64,000 nt of DNA from Paenibacillus rhizophilus (GCF_003854965.1 NZ_RQPI01000005.1:124001-188000), one strand, 5' to 3'. Positions 8,723 through 18,806 are shown, counted from the first letter of the stretch. The notes: generated from the letters alone by a model not told the origin. Numbers and translations are program-made.

Positions 8723-10144
8723 TTACAGATTATGCACCGCCTCTTTAAAAATACGCCCGCGCTCTTCATAGGATGTGAACATGTCCCAACTGGCGCAGGC
8801 GGGCGACAGCAGTACCACATCCCCCTCTTCGGCGAGGGCGGCGGCTTCCCGCACGGCCTTTTGCAGCACCGAGGCGGCGCTGTCTTCATTATCGACCGTG
8901 ACAACCGTCTTTAACCCGGCGAGCTTCGCGACATGCGCGAGCTTGTCCTTCGTCTGCCCTAGGACCACCATCGCTTTGACGCGCCCTTCAAGGACCGGAA
9001 CCAGCTCCAAGTAATCGGAGCCGCGGTCAAGCCCTCCGGCGATCAGCACGATCGGCTGGCGGAACGAGGTGAGCGCCATCGACGTCGCCTTGGAGTTGGT
9101 CGCTTTGGAATTGTTGTAATACGCCGCGCCGCCCTTGCCCGCGACGTATTCCAGCCGGTGCTCCACGCCGCGGAAGGAAGCCAGCGTTTCGGCGAGTCCT
9201 GCAGGGTCCGCCCCGGCGGCAATCGCGACGGCGCAGGCCGCCAGCGCGTTCTCCACGTTAAAGCGGCCGGGAAGTCCGATGGAGGCCACCTCGGCGATCA
9301 CCGTATCGCTCTCCGTATAGTCGCGGTAGACAATGACCCGGTTCAGATCGTCCTCGGTACCCGGCACGAAGGAGGGACGGACAAACACGCCCTGCACCAG
9401 TTCTTCCGTCATCGAAAACGGCAGAATAACCCCCTTGATATAGGGCACAAGCTCTCTGCAATATGAATCGTCCCAATTAAGCACTGCCGTATCGCCCGCT
9501 CCCTGATTGGCGAACAGCTTCGCTTTGGAAGCCACGTAATCGCTCATATCGCCGTGGTAGTCGAGGTGAGTCTCGGCCACATTCAGCAGACAGCCCACTT
9601 TGGGCCGGAATTCTTCCGTCCCTTTAAGCTGAAAGCTGCTCAGTTCCACGACCATCCAGTTGTCCGGGGAAGCTTCCTGAGCCGCCTGGCAGAGCGGAGT
9701 GCCGATATTTCCGGCCACAATCGGCTTCATACCGGCGGCTTCCAGCATTTTTCCTACCCAGGTTGTTGTGGTCGTCTTGCCATTGGACCCGGTAATGCCG
9801 ATGATCGGCGCCGCGCACAGATGATAGGCTACCTCAACCTCCGTCACCACCTCGATGCCCAGCTCCAGCGCTTTGCGGACCGGCGCAACGCTGTACGGAA
9901 TGCCTGGATTCTTCACGACGAGCCGCACGCCTTCGTGAATGAGTCCGTCCGGATGGCCACCGCATATAACAGAAATTCCCAAAGACTCCAGTTCGGAAGC
10001 TTCGGGACATTGTTCTCTCTCTTTTTTGTCGTTCACCGTGACGACGGCGCCGCGCTCATGCAGCACCTTGGCCACCTGAACGCCGCTCTTCGCAAGCCCT
10101 AGAACGATCGTCTCTTCACCGCGGTACTTATCCGGATGTTTCAT
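8723..10144 (-). CDS. murD: MurD, UDP-MurNAc-L-alanine:D-glutamate ligase
   Basis: ATP-dependent cytoplasmic ligase that adds D-glutamate to UDP-MurNAc-L-Ala. The 473-residue protein has an N-terminal UDP-binding Rossmann domain (IVLGLAKSGVQVAK), the Mur ligase P-loop ITGSNGKTTTTTW, the ETHLDYHGDM region and a C-terminal ligase domain ending in LSPACASWDMF. It starts with ATG only a few bases after the mraY stop, so translation is probably coupled. At about 20 residues beyond the common 450 it is slightly long, without an evident extra domain. Confidence 0.96.
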   Translation of the reverse strand: MKHPDKYRGEETIVLGLAKSGVQVAKVLHERGAVVTVNDKKEREQCPEASELESLGISVICGGHPDGLIHEGVRLVVKNPGIPYSVAPVRKALELGIEVVTEVEVAYHLCAAPIIGITGSNGKTTTTTWVGKMLEAAGMKPIVAGNIGTPLCQAAQEASPDNWMVVELSSFQLKGTEEFRPKVGCLLNVAETHLDYHGDMSDYVASKAKLFANQGAGDTAVLNWDDSYCRELVPYIKGVILPFSMTEELVQGVFVRPSFVPGTEDDLNRVIVYRDYTESDTVIAEVASIGLPGRFNVENALAACAVAIAAGADPAGLAETLASFRGVEHRLEYVAGKGGAAYYNNSKATNSKATSMALTSFRQPIVLIAGGLDRGSDYLELVPVLEGRVKAMVVLGQTKDKLAHVAKLAGLKTVVTVDNEDSAASVLQKAVREAAALAEEGDVVLLSPACASWDMFTSYEERGRIFKEAVHNL

Positions 10145-10147
10145 TTT

Positions 10148-11113
10148 CTACAACCCCTTGCTGATATAAAGTCCCAGGCCGGCCAGCACAATGCCTACCG
10201 CCCAGAAGGTAATGACGACACGCCATTCCGACCAGCCGCCAAGCTCGTAGTGATGATGGATCGGGCTCATTCTGAAAATACGCTTGCCGCGTGTCTTGAA
10301 AGACGCGACCTGCAAAACGACGGACAGCATCTCAATGACAAAGACGCCGCCGATTACTACAAACAGAAGCTCTGTTTTGGTGACAATGGCAATAGCGCCG
10401 AGAGCGCCGCCAATGCCGAAGGAGCCGAAATCTCCCATAAACACCTTGGCAGGATGGGCATTGAACACCAGAAAGCCTAGTACCGCACCAATCATCGCCG
10501 CCGCACATACTCCAGCCGCAATTGAAGTGGCCTGCATGGCCACTACGGCAAAAGCAGCGAGCGCAATGGCGCTGACGCCCGATAACAATCCATCTACTCC
10601 ATCGGTAAAATTGACCGCATTGGTTACAGCCATCATCATGAGGATAATAAACGGATAGTAGAACCAGCCGCCCCAGTCAAAGCTGATGGCTGTGCCCGGG
10701 ATGCTGATGCTTGTATTGTGTCCGGCGGAAATCAGCAGGCCGCATATAACGGCGCCCACCAATAACTGTCCAAACAGCTTTTGCCGCGGCGTCAGTCCGA
10801 GGGAGCGTTTAAAGACGATTTTGATATAATCATCCAGGAAACCGACCAGGCCATAGCCAAGCGCGGATACCAGAAGGACATAAAAGTCCGTATTTACAAC
10901 TGAAAATTTCAGAAAAGACAAGGCGAACGCCAGCATGATGATGATTCCGCCCATCGTAGGCGTTCCTGCTTTTTTTAAATGAGTTTGAGGCCCGTCGTCG
11001 CGGACCTGCTGTCCGAATTTCATGCGGCGCAGCAGCGGAATGATGAGCGGAGCGGCAATCACCGCAAGGATAAAGGATACAGCGATAGTCAGAAGCAGCA
11101 GTTGATAATCCAC
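10148..11113 (-). CDS. mraY: MraY, phospho-MurNAc-pentapeptide translocase
   Basis: Integral membrane enzyme that transfers phospho-MurNAc-pentapeptide to undecaprenyl phosphate, making lipid I. The 321-residue protein has about ten membrane helices, the catalytic acidic motif FLDDYIK, NFTDGVDGL, and the cytoplasmic HHHYELGG loop. It starts at GTG with GAGAGGGTGA upstream. It lies 21 bases after murF and directly before murD in the normal dcw order. Confidence 0.96.
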   Translation of the reverse strand: MDYQLLLLTIAVSFILAVIAAPLIIPLLRRMKFGQQVRDDGPQTHLKKAGTPTMGGIIIMLAFALSFLKFSVVNTDFYVLLVSALGYGLVGFLDDYIKIVFKRSLGLTPRQKLFGQLLVGAVICGLLISAGHNTSISIPGTAISFDWGGWFYYPFIILMMMAVTNAVNFTDGVDGLLSGVSAIALAAFAVVAMQATSIAAGVCAAAMIGAVLGFLVFNAHPAKVFMGDFGSFGIGGALGAIAIVTKTELLFVVIGGVFVIEMLSVVLQVASFKTRGKRIFRMSPIHHHYELGGWSEWRVVITFWAVGIVLAGLGLYISKGL

Positions 11114-11134
11114 GGGTTCACCCTCTCCAAATCT

Positions 11135-12538
11135 TTAACTTTGATCAAAATGGGCATGCAGACGCTGAAGCGATTCTTCCAGCCTCATTCCTCTGGATGC
11201 CTTAAACAGCACGATATCTTTAGGATCTGTCTTCTTAAGAAGGAGATCGGTCATTTCGGACTTGTCGGTAAAAGCGTACACCCGGTCCGGACCGAACCGC
11301 AGCGCAGCAGCCTCGGCCAGATGTGCGGAGAGCGGCCCGTATGCAAAGACAAGGTCGACTTTCTCCGGGTCCAGATAGGCCCCGACTTCCGCATGGAAGG
11401 CGGCTTCGTCCGGCCCAAGCTCAAGCATGTCCCCCAGTACCGCAATTTTGGCGCCTGCACCCTTCATAGACTGAAGCACATCGATCGCGGCTTTCATCGA
11501 CGTTGGACTGGCATTGTACGCATCGTTCAGCAGCGTAAGGCCGGAGGATGCGTGGATCAACTCGATCCGCATTCCGGTCAGCTTGAGCCTGCCGAGGCCG
11601 GCAGCCATCTCCACTTCGTTCACTCCGTAATGGCTTGCCACCGCCATCGCAGCCAGACTGTTCACGACATTATGCCTGCCGGGCAGCGGGAGCGTGAAGA
11701 CATGCTCGCCGTGAAGGCTTGAAGTGAACGTCGTTCCGCTCTCATGCGCCATAATTCCTGTCGGATAATCGTCATTGCCGGTCCCAAGTCCGAAACGGAA
11801 CGTCCGCAGATCTTCCGGCGCCGCAAACCCCGGCTCGCCCATCACCTCGGCAAGCAGCGGCTCATCCCCGTTATAAATGAGCAGGCCGCCGGGTTTAAGC
11901 CCTTCGGCGATTTCCAGCTTCGCCCGCGCGATTTCCTTGCGCGAGCCCAGCTGGAGAAGATGCGATTCGCCCACATTGGTAATGACGGCCGTGTCGGGCT
12001 GAGCCAGGGACGAAAGCAGGGAGATTTCCCCCCGCGAGCTCATGCCCATCTCCAGCACGGCGATTTCCGTATTGGCCGCCATGGACAGGACGGTGAGCGG
12101 CAGGCCGATATGGTTATTGAAATTCCCCTGCGTCTTGTGTACTTTGAACCGCGTCTCAAGCAGAGCGGTAATGATATCCTTGGTCGTCGTCTTCCCGTTG
12201 CTGCCGGTGACGGCGACAACGCGCGGAGCCACTTCCTTAAGATAAGCGGATGCCAGGCGCTGCAGCGCGTCCAGCGTGTCGTCCACCAGAACCGCATTTC
12301 CTTGCGGAGCAGCGCCTTTATTCCGCGTCCACAGCGTTGCGGCTGCTCCTACTTTCAGAGCGGACTCGCTGTAATCATGTCCGTCAAAGCTGTCGCCGAC
12401 CAGAGGCACGAACAGGCAGCCGGGCGTAATTTTACGGGAGTCGGTAACAACTCCCGTAGCTTCCGCATCGGCTGCGCTGCCTGGGGACAGCTCGCCCCCG
12501 CACATGGCGGCAATGCTTTGCAGTGTTCTTGTAATCAA
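11135..12538 (-). CDS. murF: MurF, D-Ala-D-Ala adding ligase
   Basis: Adds the D-Ala-D-Ala dipeptide to the UDP-MurNAc-tripeptide, completing the pentapeptide precursor. The 467-residue protein has the Mur ligase P-loop VTGSNGKTTTKD, NNHIGLPLT and the C-terminal domain signature AVLGDMLELG. It starts with TTG at 12538, overlapping the murE stop as TTGA, with a GGGGTAGAAG ribosome site inside the end of murE. B. subtilis has its murF outside the dcw cluster; here it is kept between murE and mraY as in many other bacteria. Confidence 0.95.
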   Translation of the reverse strand: MITRTLQSIAAMCGGELSPGSAADAEATGVVTDSRKITPGCLFVPLVGDSFDGHDYSESALKVGAAATLWTRNKGAAPQGNAVLVDDTLDALQRLASAYLKEVAPRVVAVTGSNGKTTTKDIITALLETRFKVHKTQGNFNNHIGLPLTVLSMAANTEIAVLEMGMSSRGEISLLSSLAQPDTAVITNVGESHLLQLGSRKEIARAKLEIAEGLKPGGLLIYNGDEPLLAEVMGEPGFAAPEDLRTFRFGLGTGNDDYPTGIMAHESGTTFTSSLHGEHVFTLPLPGRHNVVNSLAAMAVASHYGVNEVEMAAGLGRLKLTGMRIELIHASSGLTLLNDAYNASPTSMKAAIDVLQSMKGAGAKIAVLGDMLELGPDEAAFHAEVGAYLDPEKVDLVFAYGPLSAHLAEAAALRFGPDRVYAFTDKSEMTDLLLKKTDPKDIVLFKASRGMRLEESLQRLHAHFDQS

Positions 12539-14022
12539 TGGCTTCTACCCCTTATGGCTTCTTTGGCGACGATGCGGTCATCGAAATCGAGAACGGCGCC
12601 GCCAATCAGTTGGTAGGTCTCATGACCTTTCCCCGCAATCAATACTACATCGCCGGGGCTTGCCACATCAATAGCTTTCCCGATTGCTTCGCGCCGGTCA
12701 ACAATCAGCTCATACCGGCTGCGGTCCACACCGTCATCGATCAACCCTGCTTCGATGTCCTTCAAAATGGTCTCCGGATCTTCGGTCCGCGGGTTATCGG
12801 AAGTGACAAGAATGTGATCGCTGTAATTGGCGGCGATTTTGCCCATCAGCGGCCGTTTCGTCCGGTCGCGGTCGCCGCCGCAGCCGAAGACGGTCAGCAC
12901 TTTCCCCTCCGCAAATTCCCGGACCGTGCGAAGCACATTTTCCAGTCCGTCCGGAGTATGCGCATAATCCACAACGACCGCGTACGGCTGGCCTTCGTCC
13001 ACCGACTCCACGCGACCGCTCACGCCCGGCACCGCTTCAAGGCTTGCCTTGATATCCGCAAGCGGAACTTCCTCCAGCAGGGCGGCCGTTATGGCGGCAA
13101 GCGCGTTGTACACATTGAATTTGCCTACCATTTTCAGCGAAATATCGGCTTCTCCCTTAAAGGTATCCACGTGAAATGAGGTGCCTTTGGCCGTAATGGA
13201 AATTTGCGAAGCGCGGACGTTGGCGTCATTGTCTATCCCGTATGTAATGATTTCCGCCGCTGTCTGGGCCGCAAAGTAAGAGCTAGCCGCGTCGTCCGCA
13301 TTCAGTACGGCGTATTTGCGTTCTTCTTTCCAGGGGGAAATTGCATTTCCGAGTCTGGAGAAGAACAGTCCCTTCGCCGCACGATACTCTTCCATCGTAT
13401 GATGATAATCCAAATGATCCTGTGTCAAATTGGTGAAAATAGCGGTGCGGAAATCCGTCCCTTTTACCCGCCCCTGTTCGAGCGCATGCGAGGAAACCTC
13501 CATCACGCAGCACTGCACGCCCTTGGAAACCATGTCGTTCAGCGAACGCTGAAGCTCAAGAGACTCCGGCGTCGTACGGGGCATCGGATAGCTGACCCCG
13601 CCGTAACGCATTTGAATCGTCCCGATGAGCCCCGTCTTTACACCGTGATCCTCCAAAATGCGTTCGATCAGATAGGTTGTCGTCGTCTTTCCGTTTGTTC
13701 CGGTAACACCGATCATTTTCATCCGGCTGCTGGGCGACCCGAAGAACGCACCCGCCAGAACGGACATCGCAAACCGGCTGTCATCGACTACGATCTGCGG
13801 CAGATTGATATCGAGCTTGCGTTCCACAACAAGCGCCGCCGCACCGCTTGATGCCGCCTGCGGCGCAAATTCATGCCCATCTACGGTAAAGCCGGGGAGG
13901 CAGATGAACAAATCTCCGGGCTTTACCTTCCGGGAATCAGCCTGCAAATCGGTAATCTCGGTTTCGCCGTTCCCAAATAAATGCGAAACCGCCAGACAAG
14001 AAGACAGTTCTTCAAGTTTCAT
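12535..14022 (-). CDS. murE: MurE, meso-diaminopimelate-adding ligase
   Basis: Adds the third residue of the stem peptide. The 494-residue protein has the P-loop GVTGTNGKTTTT and the specificity motif DNPRTEDP; the DNPR form is the one known to select meso-diaminopimelate rather than lysine, so the cell wall is expected to be of the mDAP type. I start it at the ATG at 14022 (MKLEEL) after GAGGGATTGAG; a longer frame adds 14 residues and begins almost at the spoVD stop. It overlaps murF by four bases. Confidence 0.95.
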   Translation of the reverse strand: MKLEELSSCLAVSHLFGNGETEITDLQADSRKVKPGDLFICLPGFTVDGHEFAPQAASSGAAALVVERKLDINLPQIVVDDSRFAMSVLAGAFFGSPSSRMKMIGVTGTNGKTTTTYLIERILEDHGVKTGLIGTIQMRYGGVSYPMPRTTPESLELQRSLNDMVSKGVQCCVMEVSSHALEQGRVKGTDFRTAIFTNLTQDHLDYHHTMEEYRAAKGLFFSRLGNAISPWKEERKYAVLNADDAASSYFAAQTAAEIITYGIDNDANVRASQISITAKGTSFHVDTFKGEADISLKMVGKFNVYNALAAITAALLEEVPLADIKASLEAVPGVSGRVESVDEGQPYAVVVDYAHTPDGLENVLRTVREFAEGKVLTVFGCGGDRDRTKRPLMGKIAANYSDHILVTSDNPRTEDPETILKDIEAGLIDDGVDRSRYELIVDRREAIGKAIDVASPGDVVLIAGKGHETYQLIGGAVLDFDDRIVAKEAIRGRSH

Positions 14023-14063
14023 CTCAATCCCTCGCTCTATTGTATCGAATAATCTCTTTATCA

Positions 14064-16022
14064 TTATGGACTGGAAGAGCCCATATAAATCCTGATCGTC
14101 GATCCCCGTTCCACTCTTGTTCCCGGTTTGGGAGCCTGATTGATGACCGTATCTCCGGTGCCGGAACGGACAAGGTTGAAATTCATATTCATATCCTCGT
14201 AAATATCCTGTACCGTGGCGCCTACGAGGTCCGGTACGGTGTCGATCGGCGTCTCCCCGAGCTTGTAGGCTTTGGGCAGTTGGTCCGCCCGCTTAGGCAC
14301 CTTCATATAATGCAGGGAATCCTCCAGAATGTTCTGCACAATCGGCGCGGCCACGACGCCGCCAAACTGAATTCCTTTCGGATTGTCCACCGCGGTGTAA
14401 ACGACAATTTGCGGATCATCCGCCGGCGCGAAGCCGATAAATGAAACGATATGCTCCGTCGCGGAATACCGTCCGTTAATGACTTTTTGCGCGGTCCCCG
14501 TCTTGCCGCCGACACGGTAGCCGTCAATGAACGCCGGCCGGCCGGTTCCTTTGGCGACGACACTCTCCAGCGCCTCGCGCACCTTCCGGGACGTTTCTTC
14601 CGTGATGACCTGCCGTTCCATCTCGGGCTTGATCTCGGATACGGTCTGACCGGTATCCGGATTGATCCACGCTTTGGCGACATGCGGTTTATACAGCTTC
14701 CCGCCGTTGATGGCCGCCGATACCGCCGCGATCTGCTGGATCGGCGTCACCGATACGCCCTGTCCGAAGGCCGTGGTCGCCAGTTCGACCGGACCGACCT
14801 GCTTTGGCTTGAACAGGATGCCGTTCTCCTCGCCGTTTAAGTCGATTCCCGTTTTGCTGCCGAAGCCGAAATTGCGGATATATTGGAACAGCGTATCTTT
14901 TCCGAGCCTCTGTCCGAGGGCGACAAAACCGGGATTGCAGGAATTTTCGACCACCTGCAGGAATGTCTCGCTGCCGTGGCCGCCTTTTTTCCAGCAGCGC
15001 AGCTTCGCTCCGCCCACCTCAATAAAGCCGGGATCATAGAAGCGTTCATTCTTCAAATCAACCTTATTCTCGTTGAGCGCAGCCGCGAGCGTAATGATTT
15101 TGAACGTCGAACCGGGCTCGTATGTCATCCATATCGGCAGGTTCCGGTTATATATCGCGGAATCATACTCCTTGTACTGCCCCGGCTCATATCCCGGGCG
15201 GCTTGCCATCGCGAGGATCTCCCCGTTCTTCGGATTCATGGCGATCGCCCAGCTCGCATTGGCCTGATATTTGACCATGGCCTGATCGAGTTCCCTCTCC
15301 ATGATGGATTGAATCTGCTTGTCGATGGTCAATTCCAGATTCAGACCGTCCTGCGGCTTTGCGTATTTCTCGGAAGAGCCGGGCATCAGCCGTCCGCCCG
15401 CATCGGACAAATACGAAATGTTTCCGCCGATTCCTTTCAGCAGCTTCTCATAAACGCTTTCGATCCCCGTAATCCCCTGATTGTCAATGCCGGTGAATCC
15501 GAGGATATGCGCCGCCAGATCTCCATAAGGGTAAAACCGTTTGCTGTCCTCAGCCACAACGATGCCCGGCAGCTGCAAATCACGAATGTCCCCGGCAAGC
15601 TCCATCGTAATTTTGCGTCCGCCGGGCTGCAGTCTCACCGTGGATTCACGTTTTGATAACAAGGTCACCAGCTTATCCTGCGTCATTCCCAGAAGAGGGG
15701 CCAGCTTCATCGCTGTCCCTTCCTTGTCCTTAACCTGCACCGGAATAGCGTACACGGTCGGCGAGCTGATGTTATAGGCCAGCGGAATCCCTTCGCGGTC
15801 CAGGATTTCGCCGCGTTTGGCCGTAAAAGGGATGTTCCGGCGCCACGAATCCTCCGCCTTGGCCGACAGTTCTTCGCCCTTGGACAGCTGTACATAGGCA
15901 AGACGCAAGACCAGAGCTATAAACAACACGGCAAGCCCCAGCAAAGTCCACAACATCCGCCGCCGCGACACGACTTTCGAAACTTTCATTTCCGTCATCC
16001 CCGCTTTCCCTGCAATAGACAT
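14064..16022 (-). CDS. spoVD: SpoVD, sporulation class B penicillin-binding protein
   Basis: Transpeptidase needed for spore cortex peptidoglycan, working with SpoVE in the forespore outer membrane. The 652-residue protein has a basic cytoplasmic tail, one membrane helix (about 23-42), a PBP dimerisation domain, and a transpeptidase domain with the nucleophile motif STFK (Ser305), SCN (361-363) and KTGTA, then one PASTA domain (TVPDLVGATVQD). Cysteines at 343 and 362 have the spacing from the active serine of the redox-controlled pair in B. subtilis SpoVD. The ATG at 16022 has AAGGAAAGAG upstream. It follows pbpB by 49 bases. Confidence 0.94.
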   Translation of the reverse strand: MSIAGKAGMTEMKVSKVVSRRRMLWTLLGLAVLFIALVLRLAYVQLSKGEELSAKAEDSWRRNIPFTAKRGEILDREGIPLAYNISSPTVYAIPVQVKDKEGTAMKLAPLLGMTQDKLVTLLSKRESTVRLQPGGRKITMELAGDIRDLQLPGIVVAEDSKRFYPYGDLAAHILGFTGIDNQGITGIESVYEKLLKGIGGNISYLSDAGGRLMPGSSEKYAKPQDGLNLELTIDKQIQSIMERELDQAMVKYQANASWAIAMNPKNGEILAMASRPGYEPGQYKEYDSAIYNRNLPIWMTYEPGSTFKIITLAAALNENKVDLKNERFYDPGFIEVGGAKLRCWKKGGHGSETFLQVVENSCNPGFVALGQRLGKDTLFQYIRNFGFGSKTGIDLNGEENGILFKPKQVGPVELATTAFGQGVSVTPIQQIAAVSAAINGGKLYKPHVAKAWINPDTGQTVSEIKPEMERQVITEETSRKVREALESVVAKGTGRPAFIDGYRVGGKTGTAQKVINGRYSATEHIVSFIGFAPADDPQIVVYTAVDNPKGIQFGGVVAAPIVQNILEDSLHYMKVPKRADQLPKAYKLGETPIDTVPDLVGATVQDIYEDMNMNFNLVRSGTGDTVINQAPKPGTRVERGSTIRIYMGSSSP

Positions 16023-16071
16023 GTTCTCTTTCCTTCATGACTATTCAGGACAAACAGGGCTTAGAACAAGC

Positions 16072-18345
16072 CTAATTCGAGGAAGCGGCATTCTCTCCGG
16101 TATTCAAATCCGAAGTTGATTCGGAAGCTGATTCGGAAGTCGGTTGGGTGCTTGGGTCGCCCGCTTCAGTTGACACTGTATCGGATTCTTCCCCCATTTG
16201 CTCATCGGGCTTCAGGGTCAGGGTGACTTTCGTTTTGCCGTTATTTACGGACTCCTGCTGCTTCGAGACGTACCCTTCTCCATCGACCTGGATACCCACC
16301 TTCAGCAAGGTTAGCACTTCAAGCGCATCCCGAAGCGATTCGCCGCGCAGATCGGGGATGGTCGGCTTATCCCCCTGCTCGCTGAGCAGGTATACCTTCT
16401 GCCCGGAGGACAGCGCCGTTCCTGCTGCGGGATACTGGCTGACCACGGACGGACCGCCGCCGACGCTTTCGAAGTCAAATCCCTGGTCGATAAGCAGTTC
16501 TTTGGCCGACTTCATCGTCTGGCCGACCAGGTTTGGAGCAGTCCGCGCAGACACCGCATTATCTCCGGACTTCTTTCCGTTCTTGTCCGTTTCCGCGTAC
16601 ACTTTGGGGACACCCATATATTCCAAAGACTGGGAGACAATCTTCTGGAACACCGGCGCCGCCGCCGTGCCCCCTCCGACGTCTCCTTTCGGCTCGTCCA
16701 TAATGACGATGACCGAAATCTTGGGATCATTGACCGGAGCATAACCTATGAAGGAGACTAAATTCTTGGTGCGATCATACTCTCCATTGGCACCCACTTT
16801 GATCGCCGTACCGGTCTTGCCGGCCACCCGGTAGCCTTCAATATAAGCGTGTCGGCCGGTTCCGATTTTCTGGTCGGCGACAACCTGCTCCAGATAACTC
16901 CCCGTTTTCCTGGCGCTATCTGCCGATATGACCTGACGAATAACTTCCGGCTTCGTAACGGTCGTCTTCCCGGTATTGGGGTCTTCGATTTCCTTCACCA
17001 TATGCGGTTTCATTAACTTACCGCCGTTGGCGACGGCCGATACCGCTGCAAGCTGCTGAATCGGCGTAACCTGAACTTTCCCGTGACCATAGGCTAGAGT
17101 AGCGAATTCAACCGGCCACTCTGGGGTAATTCTTCCTTTGACCTCTCCGGGAAGGTCGATGCCGGTCTTGTCATCAAAACCGAAATTATCGATATATTGT
17201 ATAAGCTTGTCTCTTCCCAGCATTTCATAGCCCAGCTTAACAAAGCCTACGTTACTGGAATGCTTCACGCCATCCAGGTAAGTAATTTCCCCCCAGCCTC
17301 CGCGCAAATCATTAAGACGCCGTTTGCCGATCATGATATAGCCTGACTGAAATGTCGCATTTGGATCGAACAGCTTCTCCTGCACCGTCCCGGCCAGCGT
17401 GACTATTTTGAATGTCGACCCCGGCTCGTAAATGGACTTGATCGCATGGTTATAGAAGTCTCCCTGATCCTGAGTCTCCCAGTATTCATTAGGATTGAAG
17501 GTAGGCAGATTGGCCATGCCCAGAATCTCCATCGTGTTCGGATCGGCGGCGATTACCGTCATGCTCTTCGGTTGGTATTTCTCGTAGGCTTCCTTCATCG
17601 CATCTTCGATGTAATATTGAATCGTACTGTCGATCGTCAGCTTGAAATTGTCGCCGTTGACGACCGGCTTATACGTTTCCGCGGCATCGGGAAGTTTGAC
17701 GCCTTTGCCGTCGCTCTGGTAATCGAGATAGCCGTCACTGCCCTTAAGCAGTTTGTCGTAGAAGTATTCCAGTCCGGCTACGGCATTGCCATCACGGTCC
17801 GTATACCCGAGAACATGGGCGGCCAGCGAGTTTTTGGGATAGTACCGTTTCTGGTCCTTAACCCAACCGATGCCGGTTTCGCGGATATCATGCTCCTTCT
17901 CCAACTTCTTCTCGAACTCGGTAATCTTGTTGGCAACTTCCTGATCGACCTTCCAGCCTTCGTTGCGGACCTCGCGATTCTTGTATAAATTGCCGTCCTT
18001 GTCCTTGGCATCGATCAGATCTTCAAGTTCCGGTACCGGCTTGTTCAAGATCCCATGCAGTCCCTCTACTACCTCGTCCCGGATGCCCAGCTCCTGAATT
18101 ACGTCTGGCTCCACGACTACCGTATAGGCGGGCACGTCGCTGGCAAGCATGCTGCCGTTGCGGTCGGTAATTTGTCCGCGCTGTGCTTTGATGATCGTCG
18201 TATGCGCCCAAGTGTCCGCGGCCCTTTTTTGCCAGAAGTCCCCCTGCAGCACCTGAATCCAGAATACCCGTCCGACCAGAACAAGAAAAAAGAGGGTAAT
18301 ACATCCCCCTATGAACAGTGAACGAAGCTTTATTCTTTTTATCAT
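16072..18345 (-). CDS. pbpB: PBP2B, septal class B penicillin-binding protein
   Basis: Essential division transpeptidase (FtsI group) that cross-links septal peptidoglycan. The 757-residue protein has a short basic tail, one membrane helix (about 8-28), a dimerisation domain, the catalytic motifs STFK (Ser310), SSN and KTGTA, then two PASTA domains (APNLVGQT and IPDLRGES). It ends with a tail of about 45 residues rich in Glu, Ser and Thr that is not part of a PASTA fold. The start ATG has GAGGT upstream. It lies between ftsL and spoVD as in B. subtilis. Confidence 0.95.
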   Translation of the reverse strand: MIKRIKLRSLFIGGCITLFFLVLVGRVFWIQVLQGDFWQKRAADTWAHTTIIKAQRGQITDRNGSMLASDVPAYTVVVEPDVIQELGIRDEVVEGLHGILNKPVPELEDLIDAKDKDGNLYKNREVRNEGWKVDQEVANKITEFEKKLEKEHDIRETGIGWVKDQKRYYPKNSLAAHVLGYTDRDGNAVAGLEYFYDKLLKGSDGYLDYQSDGKGVKLPDAAETYKPVVNGDNFKLTIDSTIQYYIEDAMKEAYEKYQPKSMTVIAADPNTMEILGMANLPTFNPNEYWETQDQGDFYNHAIKSIYEPGSTFKIVTLAGTVQEKLFDPNATFQSGYIMIGKRRLNDLRGGWGEITYLDGVKHSSNVGFVKLGYEMLGRDKLIQYIDNFGFDDKTGIDLPGEVKGRITPEWPVEFATLAYGHGKVQVTPIQQLAAVSAVANGGKLMKPHMVKEIEDPNTGKTTVTKPEVIRQVISADSARKTGSYLEQVVADQKIGTGRHAYIEGYRVAGKTGTAIKVGANGEYDRTKNLVSFIGYAPVNDPKISVIVIMDEPKGDVGGGTAAAPVFQKIVSQSLEYMGVPKVYAETDKNGKKSGDNAVSARTAPNLVGQTMKSAKELLIDQGFDFESVGGGPSVVSQYPAAGTALSSGQKVYLLSEQGDKPTIPDLRGESLRDALEVLTLLKVGIQVDGEGYVSKQQESVNNGKTKVTLTLKPDEQMGEESDTVSTEAGDPSTQPTSESASESTSDLNTGENAASSN

Positions 18346-18416
18346 ACGCGAACCTCACAACCTCTATTTTACAATCCTGACGGCCGCTACCGGCTCATTT
18401 CAAACCCGGCTGGGCA

Positions 18417-18782
18417 TTAGTTGTTCCGGGAAACGGTGATGCTGTCTTCCGGCACACTGTAACCCTGTTCCCGGGCTTTCATCGCCACCTGCTGCTCAAG
18501 ATCCTGCTTCTCTTTCTGAAAGACGGCAATCTGCTTCTTGGCCTTTGAAATTTCCGCATCCAAATCTTGCGCCTGCTTGTTCAAATCGTAAATGTGGACA
18601 TAGCGCCATACCAGAACGCTGGACACAAGGACGAATAAGGCAAGAGTCAGCAGATACAGAAGCTTTTCCTGCATAGGGAGCGTCGTTCGCCTTGTAACTA
18701 CTTTAGTCTTTTCGCGGTAGCGCGGATTAACTTTCTGTTCCCTTTGTTGCTGCACTGCCAAATTGCCGCGGGTATACGCCAT
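18417..18782 (-). CDS. ftsL: FtsL, divisome leucine-zipper protein
   Basis: Small bitopic division protein that forms a coiled coil with DivIC and controls septal synthesis timing. The 121-residue protein has a basic cytoplasmic region of about 37 residues, one membrane helix (LLYLLTLALFVLVSSVLVW) and an extracellular heptad-repeat coiled coil (DLNKQAQDLDAEISKAKKQ). AAGGAGAG lies before the ATG. Sequence conservation in this family is low; position between rsmH and pbpB, size and topology make the identification secure. Confidence 0.93.
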   Translation of the reverse strand: MAYTRGNLAVQQQREQKVNPRYREKTKVVTRRTTLPMQEKLLYLLTLALFVLVSSVLVWRYVHIYDLNKQAQDLDAEISKAKKQIAVFQKEKQDLEQQVAMKAREQGYSVPEDSITVSRNN

Positions 18783-18806
18783 CTCTGACTCTCCTTTTAT
18801 CGTCTT

